Made by a program: the position numbers and the translations under genes. The notes under the pieces were generated by a model, which searched no databases, was not told where the DNA came from, and saw only the letters and a program-made list of their open reading frames with translations. Positions 10,883 through 19,329 of a stretch of DNA of 64,000 bases are shown one piece after another (within the stretch, counting starts at the first letter, position 1; every line of letters starts with the position of its first letter). Source of the stretch: an uncultured Bacilli bacterium (lineage in GTDB: Bacteria; Bacillota_I; Bacilli_A; RF39; UBA660); contig CAKOSP010000001.1 of the NCBI GenBank assembly GCA_934102335.1, forward strand, positions 186,001-250,000. Reading direction: 5' to 3'.

Positions 10883-12466
10883 TTATTTTTTCGATTTTGT
10901 TATATATGCATTTCTTAAAGTTCTTGTTAAATTAATTCTTTGCATATCTAGATTTATATCACTATCATCCAACTGTTTCAAAGCTGACTTATAAATTGAT
11001 TCTTTACTAAGTTGATACGATTCCTCAAATATGGCTGCTATTAACATCCTTTTTTTATCAGCATTTGTTAAGTTTTGTTTATCAATATGCCACTGACTAT
11101 TAGCAGCTGTACTTGCTAAGCTTGACGACTCCACGTTGTTTATATTTGGATCCTCATAAAATTCTTGTTTTTTAACTCTTAAAAAAACATCAAATAAAGT
11201 TTTTCCATCGATTGGAGAATTCAAATATTTATACATCTTATATAAGTCACGTTTAAAATTATTAAAATTAAATACTATTTGTTGTTTAAATAATTCTGGC
11301 CAATATTTAGTTTTCTCTTCATCTAAACAATTAAAGGATGGCATTAATGATTTTTTGAAAATTAATTTCGATAAGGTATTAACAGTATTTTTAGTAGCAT
11401 AATTAATCATTTGTGGCCCATAATTTTGTACAGTGTTCGTAAGATTTTTAATAAAATTTTTATCAAACTTACCAAGTATTATATCTTCATATTTATCATT
11501 AGAAATAGTTTCCATTTCTTTTTTGGTAAGTGCGAAATATTTATAAAATTTTAAATAGTTGTTATTAATATCGTCTGATTTTCTTGAATCCCAAGTTGGA
11601 TCAAAAAAATACACACCTTTAATATTATATTTTTTATCATTTAAAAATAAAGCACTTCTCATATGTGAAATATAACTATCTTTTCTTTTTATAGTATAAT
11701 CTAAAGTATTAATACCCAATTTTGACAAAATTACATTAAACAATCTTGTGTAACCACTACATACAATATACTCACCATTTACAACATAAGTAAATTCTCT
11801 TGATACATATGCTGGTTTATCACTTGGTTCTAAATTATAAACTCTTTTTCTTACAAGATCATACACATACATTACCTGTTCAATAGGTGAAAAGTTTAAA
11901 GATTTAATATGTCTTGCAATTTCTTCAACGTAATCCATAGACTCAAAATAGTCGCGTACTCTTACTGTAACATTATTTTCTAAAGTAGCAATATACAAAT
12001 GTTCATAAATAACCGTATTAGAAAAATTTTTTAACTCTTTTAAAAAAATATTATCTAATCCACTATAGTCAATATCTAATGTTATTTTTGCTTGTGAAAA
12101 CCCAGAATTATTATAAAGAAATGTTTCAATATTTTCTAAATTACCGCTTAATATTATTTCATTTGTATTAATCCAAAGGGTTTTAGCTAAATATCTTTTA
12201 ATCAGTTTACAATTTTCTTTAGTAATAAAAATCTCATCGCAAGCATTACTTACTTTTATTAAATTCTCCTTAATTTCTTTGCCAGATAATAGATTTTTTA
12301 ATGAACTATTTGGATTAGTTTGAACTACAAGTGAAATGCAATTATTGCCATTTAAATCCAATTCTTTTTCTATATTATATTTATAATAACCTAAAGTATT
12401 TTCAAAACTATCTTTTTCCTCTAAACTTGAATCTAACACAATATATACATTTGTTTTAAATTTCAT
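10883..12466 (-). CDS. transglutaminase-like (cysteine peptidase fold) protein
   Basis: 527 residues, no signal peptide or membrane segment, so probably cytoplasmic. The middle resembles the transglutaminase-like superfamily: VCSGYTRLFNVILSKLG (candidate Cys near residue 236), SHMRSAL (candidate His near 270) and FFDPTWD (candidate Asp near 289), in the Cys-His-Asp order of the catalytic triad. The first 130 or so residues and the last 200 are not recognised. Members of the superfamily include peptidases, amidases and inactive binding domains, and the substrate cannot be told. The start ATG follows AAGGGGGG. It is a single gene with its own promoter, divergent from the dGTPase-like gene. Confidence 0.65.
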   Translation of the reverse strand: MKFKTNVYIVLDSSLEEKDSFENTLGYYKYNIEKELDLNGNNCISLVVQTNPNSSLKNLLSGKEIKENLIKVSNACDEIFITKENCKLIKRYLAKTLWINTNEIILSGNLENIETFLYNNSGFSQAKITLDIDYSGLDNIFLKELKNFSNTVIYEHLYIATLENNVTVRVRDYFESMDYVEEIARHIKSLNFSPIEQVMYVYDLVRKRVYNLEPSDKPAYVSREFTYVVNGEYIVCSGYTRLFNVILSKLGINTLDYTIKRKDSYISHMRSALFLNDKKYNIKGVYFFDPTWDSRKSDDINNNYLKFYKYFALTKKEMETISNDKYEDIILGKFDKNFIKNLTNTVQNYGPQMINYATKNTVNTLSKLIFKKSLMPSFNCLDEEKTKYWPELFKQQIVFNFNNFKRDLYKMYKYLNSPIDGKTLFDVFLRVKKQEFYEDPNINNVESSSLASTAANSQWHIDKQNLTNADKKRMLIAAIFEESYQLSKESIYKSALKQLDDSDINLDMQRINLTRTLRNAYITKSKK

Positions 12467-12489
12467 AAACCCCCCTTATTTGGTTTAAT

Positions 12490-12518
12490 ATATTACCACA
12501 TTATTAATTCTTAGTCAA
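12490..12518 (-). promoter_or_regulatory. minus-strand promoter of the transglutaminase-like gene
   Basis: Read on the minus strand: TTGACT (12518-12513), 17 bases, TAATAT (12495-12490). It ends 24 bases upstream of the start codon. Confidence 0.7.
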
Positions 12519-12523
12519 ATTCA

Positions 12524-12552
12524 TAGACTTTTTTTTAATTTCCTGGTATTAT
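12524..12552 (+). promoter_or_regulatory. promoter of the dGTPase-like gene
   Basis: TAGACT (12524-12529), 17 bases, TATTAT (12547-12552) with TGG directly before the -10 (extended type). The -35 lies only 5 bases from the -35 of the divergent promoter at 12490-12518. Confidence 0.65.
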
Positions 12553-12572
12553 ATATCTTATCGAGGTATGAT

Positions 12573-13688
12573 ATGAACAAGGTATATAATCTAAATAGTA
12601 AAAATAACGAAAAACTAAGTGCTTTTGGCTGCCCAAATGAAGAGGGAATAAGGCTAAAAGCAGAAGAGACTGATTATAGAGATACTTTTTTTCGTGATAT
12701 AGATAGAGTTTTATACTCACTATCATTTATAAGATATGCAAACAAAACACAAGTATTTTCTTTTAAAAAAAATAATCATATTCAGCAAAGAATGATTCAT
12801 GTATTATTTGTTTCTAAAATTGCTAGAACTATTGGCCGAGCTTTAAACCTCAATGAAGATTTAATTGAAGCTGCAGCATTGGGGCATGATTTAGGTCACG
12901 TTCCATTTGGACACTTTGGCGAAAATATTTTAAATCGAATTAGTATGGATTGTGGTGTAGGTTATTTCCATCACAATGTTCATAGTGTTAGACTTTTAAT
13001 GAATATTGAAAAATATGGTCAAGGCCAAAATTTAAATTATCAAGTTTTAGATGCAATAATGTGTCATAATGGTGAAATTGAACAGTGCATTTATAGGCCA
13101 AAGAAAAAAAGCCCAAAAAAATTTTTAGAAGAATATGAATTATCATATAAAAAAAATATAAATTCTCAGTTAGTCCCTGGAACTTTGGAAGGCTGTGTTG
13201 TAAGAATTAGTGACATTATTGCCTACGTTGGTCGAGATTTAGAAGATGGACTTAGGCTTAATTTAATTAAAATAGAAGATATTCCTGAAAATATTAAAAC
13301 AACTCTTGGTGTTACAAATAAACAAATCATTAATACATTAGTAAGTGATATTATATCTAATAGTCATGGCAAAAATTATATAAAGTTAAGTGAAAATATT
13401 TTTAACGCGCTAAAAGAATTAAAAAGTTTTAATTATGAACATATTTATTCAAAAGCATATACTGAAGAAGAAAAAGAAAAAATCGAAAATATGTTTGATA
13501 CTCTTTTTGCAAAATATATGCTTGATTTAAAAAATAAAAATTATGACTCATTAATATATAAATCATACCTAAATAATATGTCTGATGAATACAATAATAA
13601 CTCACATGAGCAAATTGTTATTGACTATATTGCTGGTATGACCGATTCATATTTTAAAGAACAATATGATAGTATAAATAAGAATTAA
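12573..13688 (+). CDS. HD-domain dGTPase-like triphosphohydrolase
   Basis: 371 residues of the dGTP triphosphohydrolase (Dgt-like) branch of HD phosphohydrolases, which release triphosphate from deoxynucleoside triphosphates. Visible: the DIDRVLYSLSFIRYANKTQVF entry segment with the R-Y-KTQVF pattern, QRMIHVLFVSKIAR (first metal His), AAALGHDLGHVPFGHFGE (the HD pair, about residues 103-120), and the late SDIIAYVGRD(L)ED (last metal Asp). ATG follows GAGGT by 5 bases. Substrate range is not predictable; family membership is clear. The M16 peptidase pair follows 32 bases later in the same direction. Confidence 0.88.
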   Translation: MNKVYNLNSKNNEKLSAFGCPNEEGIRLKAEETDYRDTFFRDIDRVLYSLSFIRYANKTQVFSFKKNNHIQQRMIHVLFVSKIARTIGRALNLNEDLIEAAALGHDLGHVPFGHFGENILNRISMDCGVGYFHHNVHSVRLLMNIEKYGQGQNLNYQVLDAIMCHNGEIEQCIYRPKKKSPKKFLEEYELSYKKNINSQLVPGTLEGCVVRISDIIAYVGRDLEDGLRLNLIKIEDIPENIKTTLGVTNKQIINTLVSDIISNSHGKNYIKLSENIFNALKELKSFNYEHIYSKAYTEEEKEKIENMFDTLFAKYMLDLKNKNYDSLIYKSYLNNMSDEYNNNSHEQIVIDYIAGMTDSYFKEQYDSINKN

Positions 13689-13720
13689 AAAAATGGCAAT
13701 AATAATATGGAGGTGTAAGT

Positions 13721-14995
13721 GTGGAATATATTGATTATAACTGTGGCCCATATAATCTTCATTTGATAAAAACTGATAGATTCAAAACAGTTCACATGGA
13801 AGTTATATTTAGGTCAAATGTTACAAAAGAAAAAGCTCAAAAAAGAACTATATTATGTGATTTATTAACTGATTGTTCCAAAAAATATCCTACAAAAAAA
13901 GATATAGTAATAAAGTCAGAAGAATTATATAAAACAGTTGCTTATGGTAGTACAAGTAAAACTGGAAATATTTTAAGTACAATTTTTGTATCGGAATTTT
14001 TAGCACCAAAATATATAACTGACAAAAAATATTATGAAAATGTTTTAGATTTTATATTTGGACTTATAACTAAACCAAATGTTACAAATAAAGAATTTGA
14101 TTTAAAAATGTTTAATATGGCTAAAGAAAAATTAAAAATTGACATTGAAAGTGTTAGTGAAAATCCCGTAAAATTGGGAATCAGAAATATTTTTAAAAAA
14201 GCATGTCCAAATAATGCAACAAGTATTTTTTGTCTCGGTGAGCTAGATACTTTAGAAGATATTAACCCTAGCAATCTTTATTTAGAATATGAAGAAATGT
14301 TAAAAAATGATATATGTAATATATTTATTATTGGCGATATACCAACTTATGAAACAGAAAAATTAATTAAAAGTAGATTTAATCTAAGAACTATTAAAAA
14401 TCATTCGTTAGATATGTACATAGACAATAAGTATAGATTTAGACCGTTAAAAGCATCAGATAAATCTAACTTTGTTCAATCAAGCTTAGATTTATTATTT
14501 AATACTTCTAATCTTGAAAGATATGAAAAAAATATCGTGTTCTCTATTTACAATTATATTTTAGGTAGCGGCGGAATGACCTCAAAACTTTATCAAAATG
14601 TTAGAGAAAACAATTCTTTATGTTATTCTATAGGAAGTATGTATTTAAAATACGATAGGTTATTATTAATTCAAGTTTCTCTTGATAATTGTAATGTAAG
14701 AAAAGCCATAAAATTAATAAAAAAATGTGTCAAAGATATGGCATCTGGTAAATTTAGTGAAGAAGAAATAAAGGACGCTAAAAAAAATATTATAAATTCT
14801 ATAGAAATGTCATTAGATAATAATGTGTCAATTTTAAACAATTACGTTTTCCAAATTTTTGATGACGCCACAACATTTGAAGAAAGAAAAAAACTAATTA
14901 AATCAGTATCTAAACAAGATGTAATAAAGGTGGCTAAAAAAGTTAAGTTAAACACAATTTACTGTTTAAAAGGAGTTGCTGATGGAAAAGATTAA
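13721..14995 (+). CDS. M16 peptidase-like protein, inactive-type partner (YmfF/YlmE-like pair, first member)
   Basis: 424 residues of the M16 (pitrilysin/insulinase) fold. It lacks the HxxEH zinc motif: the corresponding N-terminal region shows no HxxEH around residues 40-60. The C-terminal half has the family's GGMTSKLYQNVRE segment (near 286-298). It pairs with the next gene, which keeps the motif, like the Bacillus YmfF/YmfH pair in which one member is catalytically dead. The start is GTG, chosen because GGAGGTG lies 5 bases upstream. It overlaps the next gene by 14 bases, so translation is probably coupled. Confidence 0.8.
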   Translation: MEYIDYNCGPYNLHLIKTDRFKTVHMEVIFRSNVTKEKAQKRTILCDLLTDCSKKYPTKKDIVIKSEELYKTVAYGSTSKTGNILSTIFVSEFLAPKYITDKKYYENVLDFIFGLITKPNVTNKEFDLKMFNMAKEKLKIDIESVSENPVKLGIRNIFKKACPNNATSIFCLGELDTLEDINPSNLYLEYEEMLKNDICNIFIIGDIPTYETEKLIKSRFNLRTIKNHSLDMYIDNKYRFRPLKASDKSNFVQSSLDLLFNTSNLERYEKNIVFSIYNYILGSGGMTSKLYQNVRENNSLCYSIGSMYLKYDRLLLIQVSLDNCNVRKAIKLIKKCVKDMASGKFSEEEIKDAKKNIINSIEMSLDNNVSILNNYVFQIFDDATTFEERKKLIKSVSKQDVIKVAKKVKLNTIYCLKGVADGKD

Positions 14996-16250
14996 CATTG
15001 AAGGTATAGATGAAACAATATATAAAGGAATTTGTGATAATGGCTTAGAAGTTTATATTTGGCCTAGTGAAAAAGTAAAAACAACTTACATGACTTTATC
15101 AGTAAAATACGGATCATTAGATACCGAGTTTAAAGTAGACGGAAAACAATATAATGTAAGTAATGGAACAGCCCATTTTTTAGAACATATTAAATTTAAT
15201 CAAAAAGATGGAACAAGTGCTCATGAATATTTTACAAAATTAGGAGCAGATACTAATGCATTTACAACATTTAAATATACTTCTTATTTAGTTTACACAA
15301 TAGATAATATTAAAGAAAATTTATGCCATTTATTAGACTTTGTATTTGAACCGTTTTTTAATAATAAAATGATTCAAAAAGAAAAGGGAATTATTATTGA
15401 AGAAGCTAAAATGGGAAAAGATAGTCCGGGTACCTTAAGTTATTTTGGAGTTAATCAAGCTTTATTTCAAAAATCTAAATATCGTAATTTTGTCACAGGG
15501 GATGTAGATGATATAAAAAAAATATCCTTAAACGATATAAAAATTGTATATGATAGTTTTTATGTTCCAAACAATATGTTTTTATGTATTACAGGAAATG
15601 TTAATCCTCTTGAAATTTTTGAAATAGTAAAAGAAAATCAAAAGGACAATCAAAAATCCGAACACAAAGTTGAAAAAATTAAAACTAGTGAACCAGAAGA
15701 GGTAAATGAAGTATACAAAAAAATTAAAAGTAATTTAATGAGTCCAATGGGCACCATAGCTTTAAAAATTCCTAAGAAAAAATTTAAGGGTTATACAGAT
15801 TTAGATATTAAAGAGTATTTAAGTCTAGCTTTAAATATTAATTTTGGATCTACAAGTGAGTTTAAAGATGAACTAATGAGTAGCAAGTTGATAACTGGTC
15901 TAGGCACCAATGTATCAATTTCTGATGGCTATGTTATAATTAAAATTAATTTTGATTCTAGATTTCCAGATGAAATAGTAAAAATGATAGAAGATAAACT
16001 TAATAATTTAGAATTATCAAAAAAAGATTTTACCAGAAAGGTTAACGCTTCAGTAGCCACATGCATTTTAGCTTTTGAGGATGTAGAAATAGTTAATTCA
16101 ACAATTCAAGAACAATTAATTAATTATGATAAAATCATTTATGATTATAAAACCTACTTAGAAAATTTAGATTATAAAATCTTAGAAGATATAACAAAAA
16201 AAATTAATATGGATAACAAAGTAACATTCATAATGGTCCCAAATAAATAG
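14982..16250 (+). CDS. M16 zinc peptidase (YmfH-like)
   Basis: 422 residues. HFLEH at 65-69 is the inverted zinc motif HxxEH of M16 peptidases, with the downstream acidic ligand probably in IIIEEAKMGKD near residue 135-140. YmfH/YmfF pairs occur widely in Bacillota; their physiological substrates are poorly known. A TTG two codons upstream (14976) is in frame, but the ATG at 14982 has AGGAG with 6 bases of spacing, so I take the ATG. It overlaps the previous gene, and its stop codon lies in the terminator stem. Confidence 0.85.
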   Translation: MEKINIEGIDETIYKGICDNGLEVYIWPSEKVKTTYMTLSVKYGSLDTEFKVDGKQYNVSNGTAHFLEHIKFNQKDGTSAHEYFTKLGADTNAFTTFKYTSYLVYTIDNIKENLCHLLDFVFEPFFNNKMIQKEKGIIIEEAKMGKDSPGTLSYFGVNQALFQKSKYRNFVTGDVDDIKKISLNDIKIVYDSFYVPNNMFLCITGNVNPLEIFEIVKENQKDNQKSEHKVEKIKTSEPEEVNEVYKKIKSNLMSPMGTIALKIPKKKFKGYTDLDIKEYLSLALNINFGSTSEFKDELMSSKLITGLGTNVSISDGYVIIKINFDSRFPDEIVKMIEDKLNNLELSKKDFTRKVNASVATCILAFEDVEIVNSTIQEQLINYDKIIYDYKTYLENLDYKILEDITKKINMDNKVTFIMVPNK

Positions 16251-16271
16251 CACTTTTAGTGCTTTTTATTT
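16249..16271 (+). terminator. terminator after the M16 pair
   Basis: AGCACT, TTT, AGTGCT (16249-16263) followed by TTTTATTT. The stem starts within the stop codon TAG of the upstream gene. Confidence 0.8.
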
Positions 16272-16299
16272 CCAATTTGAACAAAAATTATTTGAAAAA

Positions 16300-16328
16300 T
16301 TGATTTATAAAATTTGCTTTGCTATATT
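16300..16328 (+). promoter_or_regulatory. promoter of the membrane-anchored HTH gene
   Basis: TTGATT (16300-16305), 17 bases, TATATT (16323-16328). The predicted transcript start near 16335 lies after the TTG at 16319, which supports the ATG at 16349 as the true start. Confidence 0.6.
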
Positions 16329-16348
16329 TATATTCGTGTGGTAGTGTT

Positions 16349-17449
16349 ATGAAGCAAAAAGATATAGGTAATTTTTTAGCAAAATTAAGAAAAACTTATG
16401 GACTAACTCAGGAGGAATTAAGTGAGTATCTACATGTTACTCACCAAGCCGTTAGTAAATGGGAAACAGGCAATGGTATTCCTGATATTTTAACAATGAT
16501 TGAAATAAGTAATTTATACAAAGTTCCTTTAAGTGACATTTTGTCTGGTAAGAAAAGTGAAGGTACTGAAGAAAATATCACAGATGTTAAAGGGTATGTA
16601 AGAAATAATAGTAGAAAAAATGAACAGAAATTTCCATATATTTATTTGTTAATTGTCAGTCTTTGTTTAGTATTATTTGTAGTATTTTTATTAAATTATA
16701 AAAATAACTATGTTTATTCATTAACATATAGTGATGACAATATAGAATTATTTGATTCGAAATTATATGTAAATAATGACTCCATTACTTGGAAAGTTGG
16801 AACAATTACATATCATAATGAAGCTATATTAGATAATAATGCAAATATAGTTTTATCATATGTTAATGGAAATAAAGATATTGAGTTAATTTCATTTAGC
16901 GGTAATGAACAAAATTTATTTTGTAACTCAAAAGAATGTAATAATATTAAAAAATATATCTTAAAAGGAAAATTAAAAGTTAAGATATATTTTGAAATTA
17001 ATGGAGATTTTTTAGAATTTAGTTTTAACCCTCAAGTTATAAAAATTAATGATTCATCAACAGAATACATAGGATCAAAAAATCTGAATATAAATAATTT
17101 GTTTAATAATAAATTATGTTTACAAAATAATGGATATCATAATTATGATAATAACACTTTAATGAAAGAAATAACGGGCAAAATTAAATTTAACATTTAT
17201 ATTAATAAAAATAACTATTTCTTTAAAACAAAATATTCAAGAATTGAATTATATTATGATGGTAAAAATATTTGGTATTATTTAGATGAAAATTACAATG
17301 ATAGATATAAAATAAGTATAGATAACAACGAATATAAATGTTTATCGGAAAATTGCCCAAATCAAAATAATGTTGCACTTTTATATGAAACAATTGACTT
17401 TAAAGCTAGAGAAGAAATAGCAAATTTGTCTTCTTGCAACACTGAGTAG
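16349..17449 (+). CDS. membrane-anchored XRE-family HTH regulator
   Basis: 366 residues. An N-terminal XRE helix-turn-helix (about 5-62; LRKTYGLTQEELSEYLHVTHQAVSKWE) is followed by a charged linker and one membrane span at about 96-117. About 250 residues then lie probably outside the cell, with four Cys and no family I recognise. The layout (cytoplasmic DNA-binding head, single span, outer sensor) suggests a one-component sensor of an external signal. A longer frame starts at TTG 16319 but has no ribosome site and precedes the predicted transcript start. It is followed by a terminator and then a secreted protein that may be its target or ligand; that link is only positional. Confidence 0.75.
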   Translation: MKQKDIGNFLAKLRKTYGLTQEELSEYLHVTHQAVSKWETGNGIPDILTMIEISNLYKVPLSDILSGKKSEGTEENITDVKGYVRNNSRKNEQKFPYIYLLIVSLCLVLFVVFLLNYKNNYVYSLTYSDDNIELFDSKLYVNNDSITWKVGTITYHNEAILDNNANIVLSYVNGNKDIELISFSGNEQNLFCNSKECNNIKKYILKGKLKVKIYFEINGDFLEFSFNPQVIKINDSSTEYIGSKNLNINNLFNNKLCLQNNGYHNYDNNTLMKEITGKIKFNIYINKNNYFFKTKYSRIELYYDGKNIWYYLDENYNDRYKISIDNNEYKCLSENCPNQNNVALLYETIDFKAREEIANLSSCNTE

Positions 17450-17484
17450 CAAACAAAAACTTGTGGTTTGCTACTTTTATTTTG
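17445..17484 (+). terminator. terminator of the HTH gene
   Basis: AGTAGCAAAC (17445-17454) and GTTTGCTACT (17466-17475) with an 11-base loop, then TTTTATTTT. The stop codon TAG is inside the left arm. Confidence 0.85.
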
Positions 17485-17497
17485 GTTATAGCCAAGG

Positions 17498-17509
17498 TTA
17501 ACATGTTAA
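17498..17509 (+). promoter_or_regulatory. 12-bp palindrome before the secreted-protein gene
   Basis: TTAACATGTTAA is a perfect palindrome 19 bases before the start codon at 17528 and just before its ribosome site. It is a possible operator; I see no convincing promoter for the gene. Confidence 0.3.
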
Positions 17510-17527
17510 GCTAGAAAGGTAGTAAAA

Positions 17528-18265
17528 ATGAAAAAAATAATTTATATTTTTATATTTTCATTAGTTCTTTTTATTCCAGAAGTATTTGCTTGTGATAAAG
17601 AAGAATTAATAAAAGATAATTATGAATACCTAACTGGTATTTATCCTGAGTTTGTATTAGAAGAAAAAACTTGTGAACAAATTCGAACAATTATAGATAA
17701 TAACTATGTATTAAGAAAAACAGTAGTATCAGACGATATGCCCGAGTATTCGCCAAATATATCAGGCCATTTTTCTACATCATATAAAACTGTTACTTTG
17801 CATTTCTATGATGGAGAAGGTGGAGGAAATTTAGTTACACTAGATAACGAATGGAAAAAGCTTCCAGCTTTTAGAGGTAACGATATACTTGCTTTAAGGT
17901 TTACTGGCCCAGTATATTATTCTGGATCTTGTGAATCTTATTTTCAATATTCAACATCAACAACATCATATAGAACAACTTCAACAGCTTCAAGTGATAA
18001 TGCAACAGTAAGATCAAATGGAATTGGTTTTGTTTATAAACTTCCTACTGGAGATTTAGAAAGTCTATATGCATATATGGATGTAATGTCTACTGGAAGT
18101 GGTACTATAGCAGGAACTTACCAACATGCAACTAAAGGTGTAAGTTTAGCTAATGCTAAAAACTATACAATATCTGCTGCTGGTTTAGGTGGTGTTATAT
18201 ATCATTCAAGTACTACAGTTAGAGGATCATATGATCAAATGACTGGAGCGTCAATTTCAGTTTAA
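17528..18265 (+). CDS. secreted protein of unknown function
   Basis: 245 residues. The N-terminus is a clear signal peptide: MKKIIYIFIFSLVLFIPEVFA, with cleavage likely before the Cys at 22 or just around it. The mature part begins with an acidic helical stretch containing further Cys and becomes rich in Ser, Thr, Tyr and Gly (for example YFQYSTSTTSYRTTSTASS), as in beta-sheet surface or exported domains. There is no membrane anchor or sortase motif at the C-terminus. No catalytic motif or known family is recognised. ATG follows AGAAAGGTAG. It lies between two terminators, so it is a one-gene unit. Confidence 0.7.
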   Translation: MKKIIYIFIFSLVLFIPEVFACDKEELIKDNYEYLTGIYPEFVLEEKTCEQIRTIIDNNYVLRKTVVSDDMPEYSPNISGHFSTSYKTVTLHFYDGEGGGNLVTLDNEWKKLPAFRGNDILALRFTGPVYYSGSCESYFQYSTSTTSYRTTSTASSDNATVRSNGIGFVYKLPTGDLESLYAYMDVMSTGSGTIAGTYQHATKGVSLANAKNYTISAAGLGGVIYHSSTTVRGSYDQMTGASISV

Positions 18266-18327
18266 AATCATCTTTGCAACTAAAAGTTGCTTGAATTTTA
18301 GACAAAATTAGAGTAAATTTTTAAATG

Positions 18328-18365
18328 AAGAGAGGTTATCCCATTTCCAAAACGACCTCTCTTTT
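18328..18365 (+). terminator. terminator after the secreted protein
   Basis: AAGAGAGGT (18328-18336) pairs with ACCTCTCTT (18355-18363), loop of 18 bases, followed by T's. A smaller stem GCAAC-TAAAA-GTTGC (18276-18290) precedes it. Confidence 0.7.
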
Positions 18366-18385
18366 AATATTTAATTTTTTAGACA

Positions 18386-18417
18386 TAAAAAAAGTGAATC
18401 TTAATTGATTCACTTTT
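18386..18417 (-). terminator. terminator of rpsD (minus strand)
   Basis: AAAAGTGAATC (18390-18400), TTAATT, GATTCACTTTT (18407-18417). Read on the minus strand the stem is followed by seven T's. The flanking A and T runs allow use in both directions. Confidence 0.85.
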
Positions 18418-18424
18418 AATTTTA

Positions 18425-19027
18425 TTATCTATTATAGAATTCAACGATAAGTTGTTCATTAATTTCAGAATTAAGTTCACTTCTTTCAGGAAGTCTTACA
18501 AACTTACCAGATAATTTTTTCTTGTCAACTTCAACCCAAGCTGGAGTAGAACTAATAGCTTCTAAAGCATCTAAGATAGCAGGATGAGTTAATGAAGTTT
18601 CTTTAATAGAAATTACATCTCCAACTTTTAATGTATAAGATGGAATATTTACTTTTTTACCATTTACTAAAACATGTCCATGATTAACAAGTTGTCTTGC
18701 ACCTCTTCTTGTTCTAGCAAATCCTAAACGATAAACCATATTATCAATTCTAGATTCTAATAACATTAATAAGTTTTCACCAGCTATACCACTCATTTTA
18801 GAAGCACGTTCAAATACTTTTTTAAATTGCTTTTCATTAAGTCCGTACATAGTTCTTACTTTTTGCTTTTCTTGTAACTGAATACCATATTCATTTAATT
18901 TTCTTCTTCTGTCATTACCATGTTGTCCAGGAGCATATGGTCTTCTAGCAAGTTCTTTACCAGATTCTAAAGTAGAGAAACCTAATCTTCTTGACTTTTT
19001 ATAAGCAGGACCAGTATATCTTGACAT
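18425..19027 (-). CDS. rpsD: 30S ribosomal protein S4
   Basis: 200 residues, normal length. It starts [18 protein letters not shown], and the first 40 residues contain no zinc-binding cysteines, so it is the zinc-independent form. The S4 RNA-binding domain at about 90-155 ([28 protein letters not shown]) is intact. S4 nucleates assembly of the 30S body. ATG is preceded by AAGGAGGAT on the minus strand. It stands alone with a consensus promoter and a 150-base structured leader, the usual arrangement of the S4-autoregulated rpsD of Bacillota. Confidence 0.97.
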   Translation of the reverse strand: MSRYTGPAYKKSRRLGFSTLESGKELARRPYAPGQHGNDRRRKLNEYGIQLQEKQKVRTMYGLNEKQFKKVFERASKMSGIAGENLLMLLESRIDNMVYRLGFARTRRGARQLVNHGHVLVNGKKVNIPSYTLKVGDVISIKETSLTHPAILDALEAISSTPAWVEVDKKKLSGKFVRLPERSELNSEINEQLIVEFYNR

Positions 19028-19057
19028 ATAAATCCTCCTTTCTAAATATTACAAAAT

Positions 19058-19120
19058 AAATTGTCTCGTTTACAATTTAATATAGGGAGTTTAAATTAAT
19101 TTCTTTAGGGCAGCCCTAAA
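19058..19120 (-). promoter_or_regulatory. structured rpsD leader, candidate S4 autoregulatory element
   Basis: Two stems lie in the 5' leader. TTTAGGGC-A-GCCCTAAA (19104-19120) is a perfect palindrome, and AAATTGT...ACAATTT (19058-19078) sits just before the ribosome site. Repression of rpsD by S4 binding its own leader is established in Bacillus. That this leader works the same way is inference. Confidence 0.45.
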
Positions 19121-19186
19121 TACTTTATTTTGAATTAAACACATTACAATAAATTTGTAAACACTGCCAAATTAAAATGCATTAAT

Positions 19187-19215
19187 ATTATAAGAGAAAA
19201 TGGGCCTATTGTCAA
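19187..19215 (-). promoter_or_regulatory. consensus promoter of rpsD
   Basis: Minus strand TTGACA (19215-19210), 17 bases, TATAAT (19192-19187): both hexamers perfect. It is the strongest promoter in the window. Confidence 0.92.
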
Positions 19216-19253
19216 ACATTTAAATCTAAAATTAAAAAAGAAATAAGGAAAAC

Positions 19254-19296
19254 GTTGCATTTGCAACAAAGATAGTATCAATTTTCATGATATACT
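19254..19296 (+). promoter_or_regulatory. pflB control region: inverted repeat and extended -10
   Basis: TGATATACT (19288-19296) is an extended -10 without a good -35, which suggests an activated promoter. Upstream, GTTGCA-TT-TGCAAC (19254-19267) is a perfect inverted repeat suited to a dimeric regulator. Together with the rpsD leader and promoter this accounts for the 302 bases between rpsD and pflB. The regulator is unknown. Confidence 0.45.
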
Positions 19297-19329
19297 ATGT
19301 ATGCTAGTTTAAAATAAGGAGGAGTAAAA

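Noticed and set aside
16319..16348. TTG-started N-terminal extension of the membrane-anchored HTH protein
   Set aside because: The predicted promoter -10 lies at 16323-16328, inside the extension, and no ribosome site precedes the TTG.
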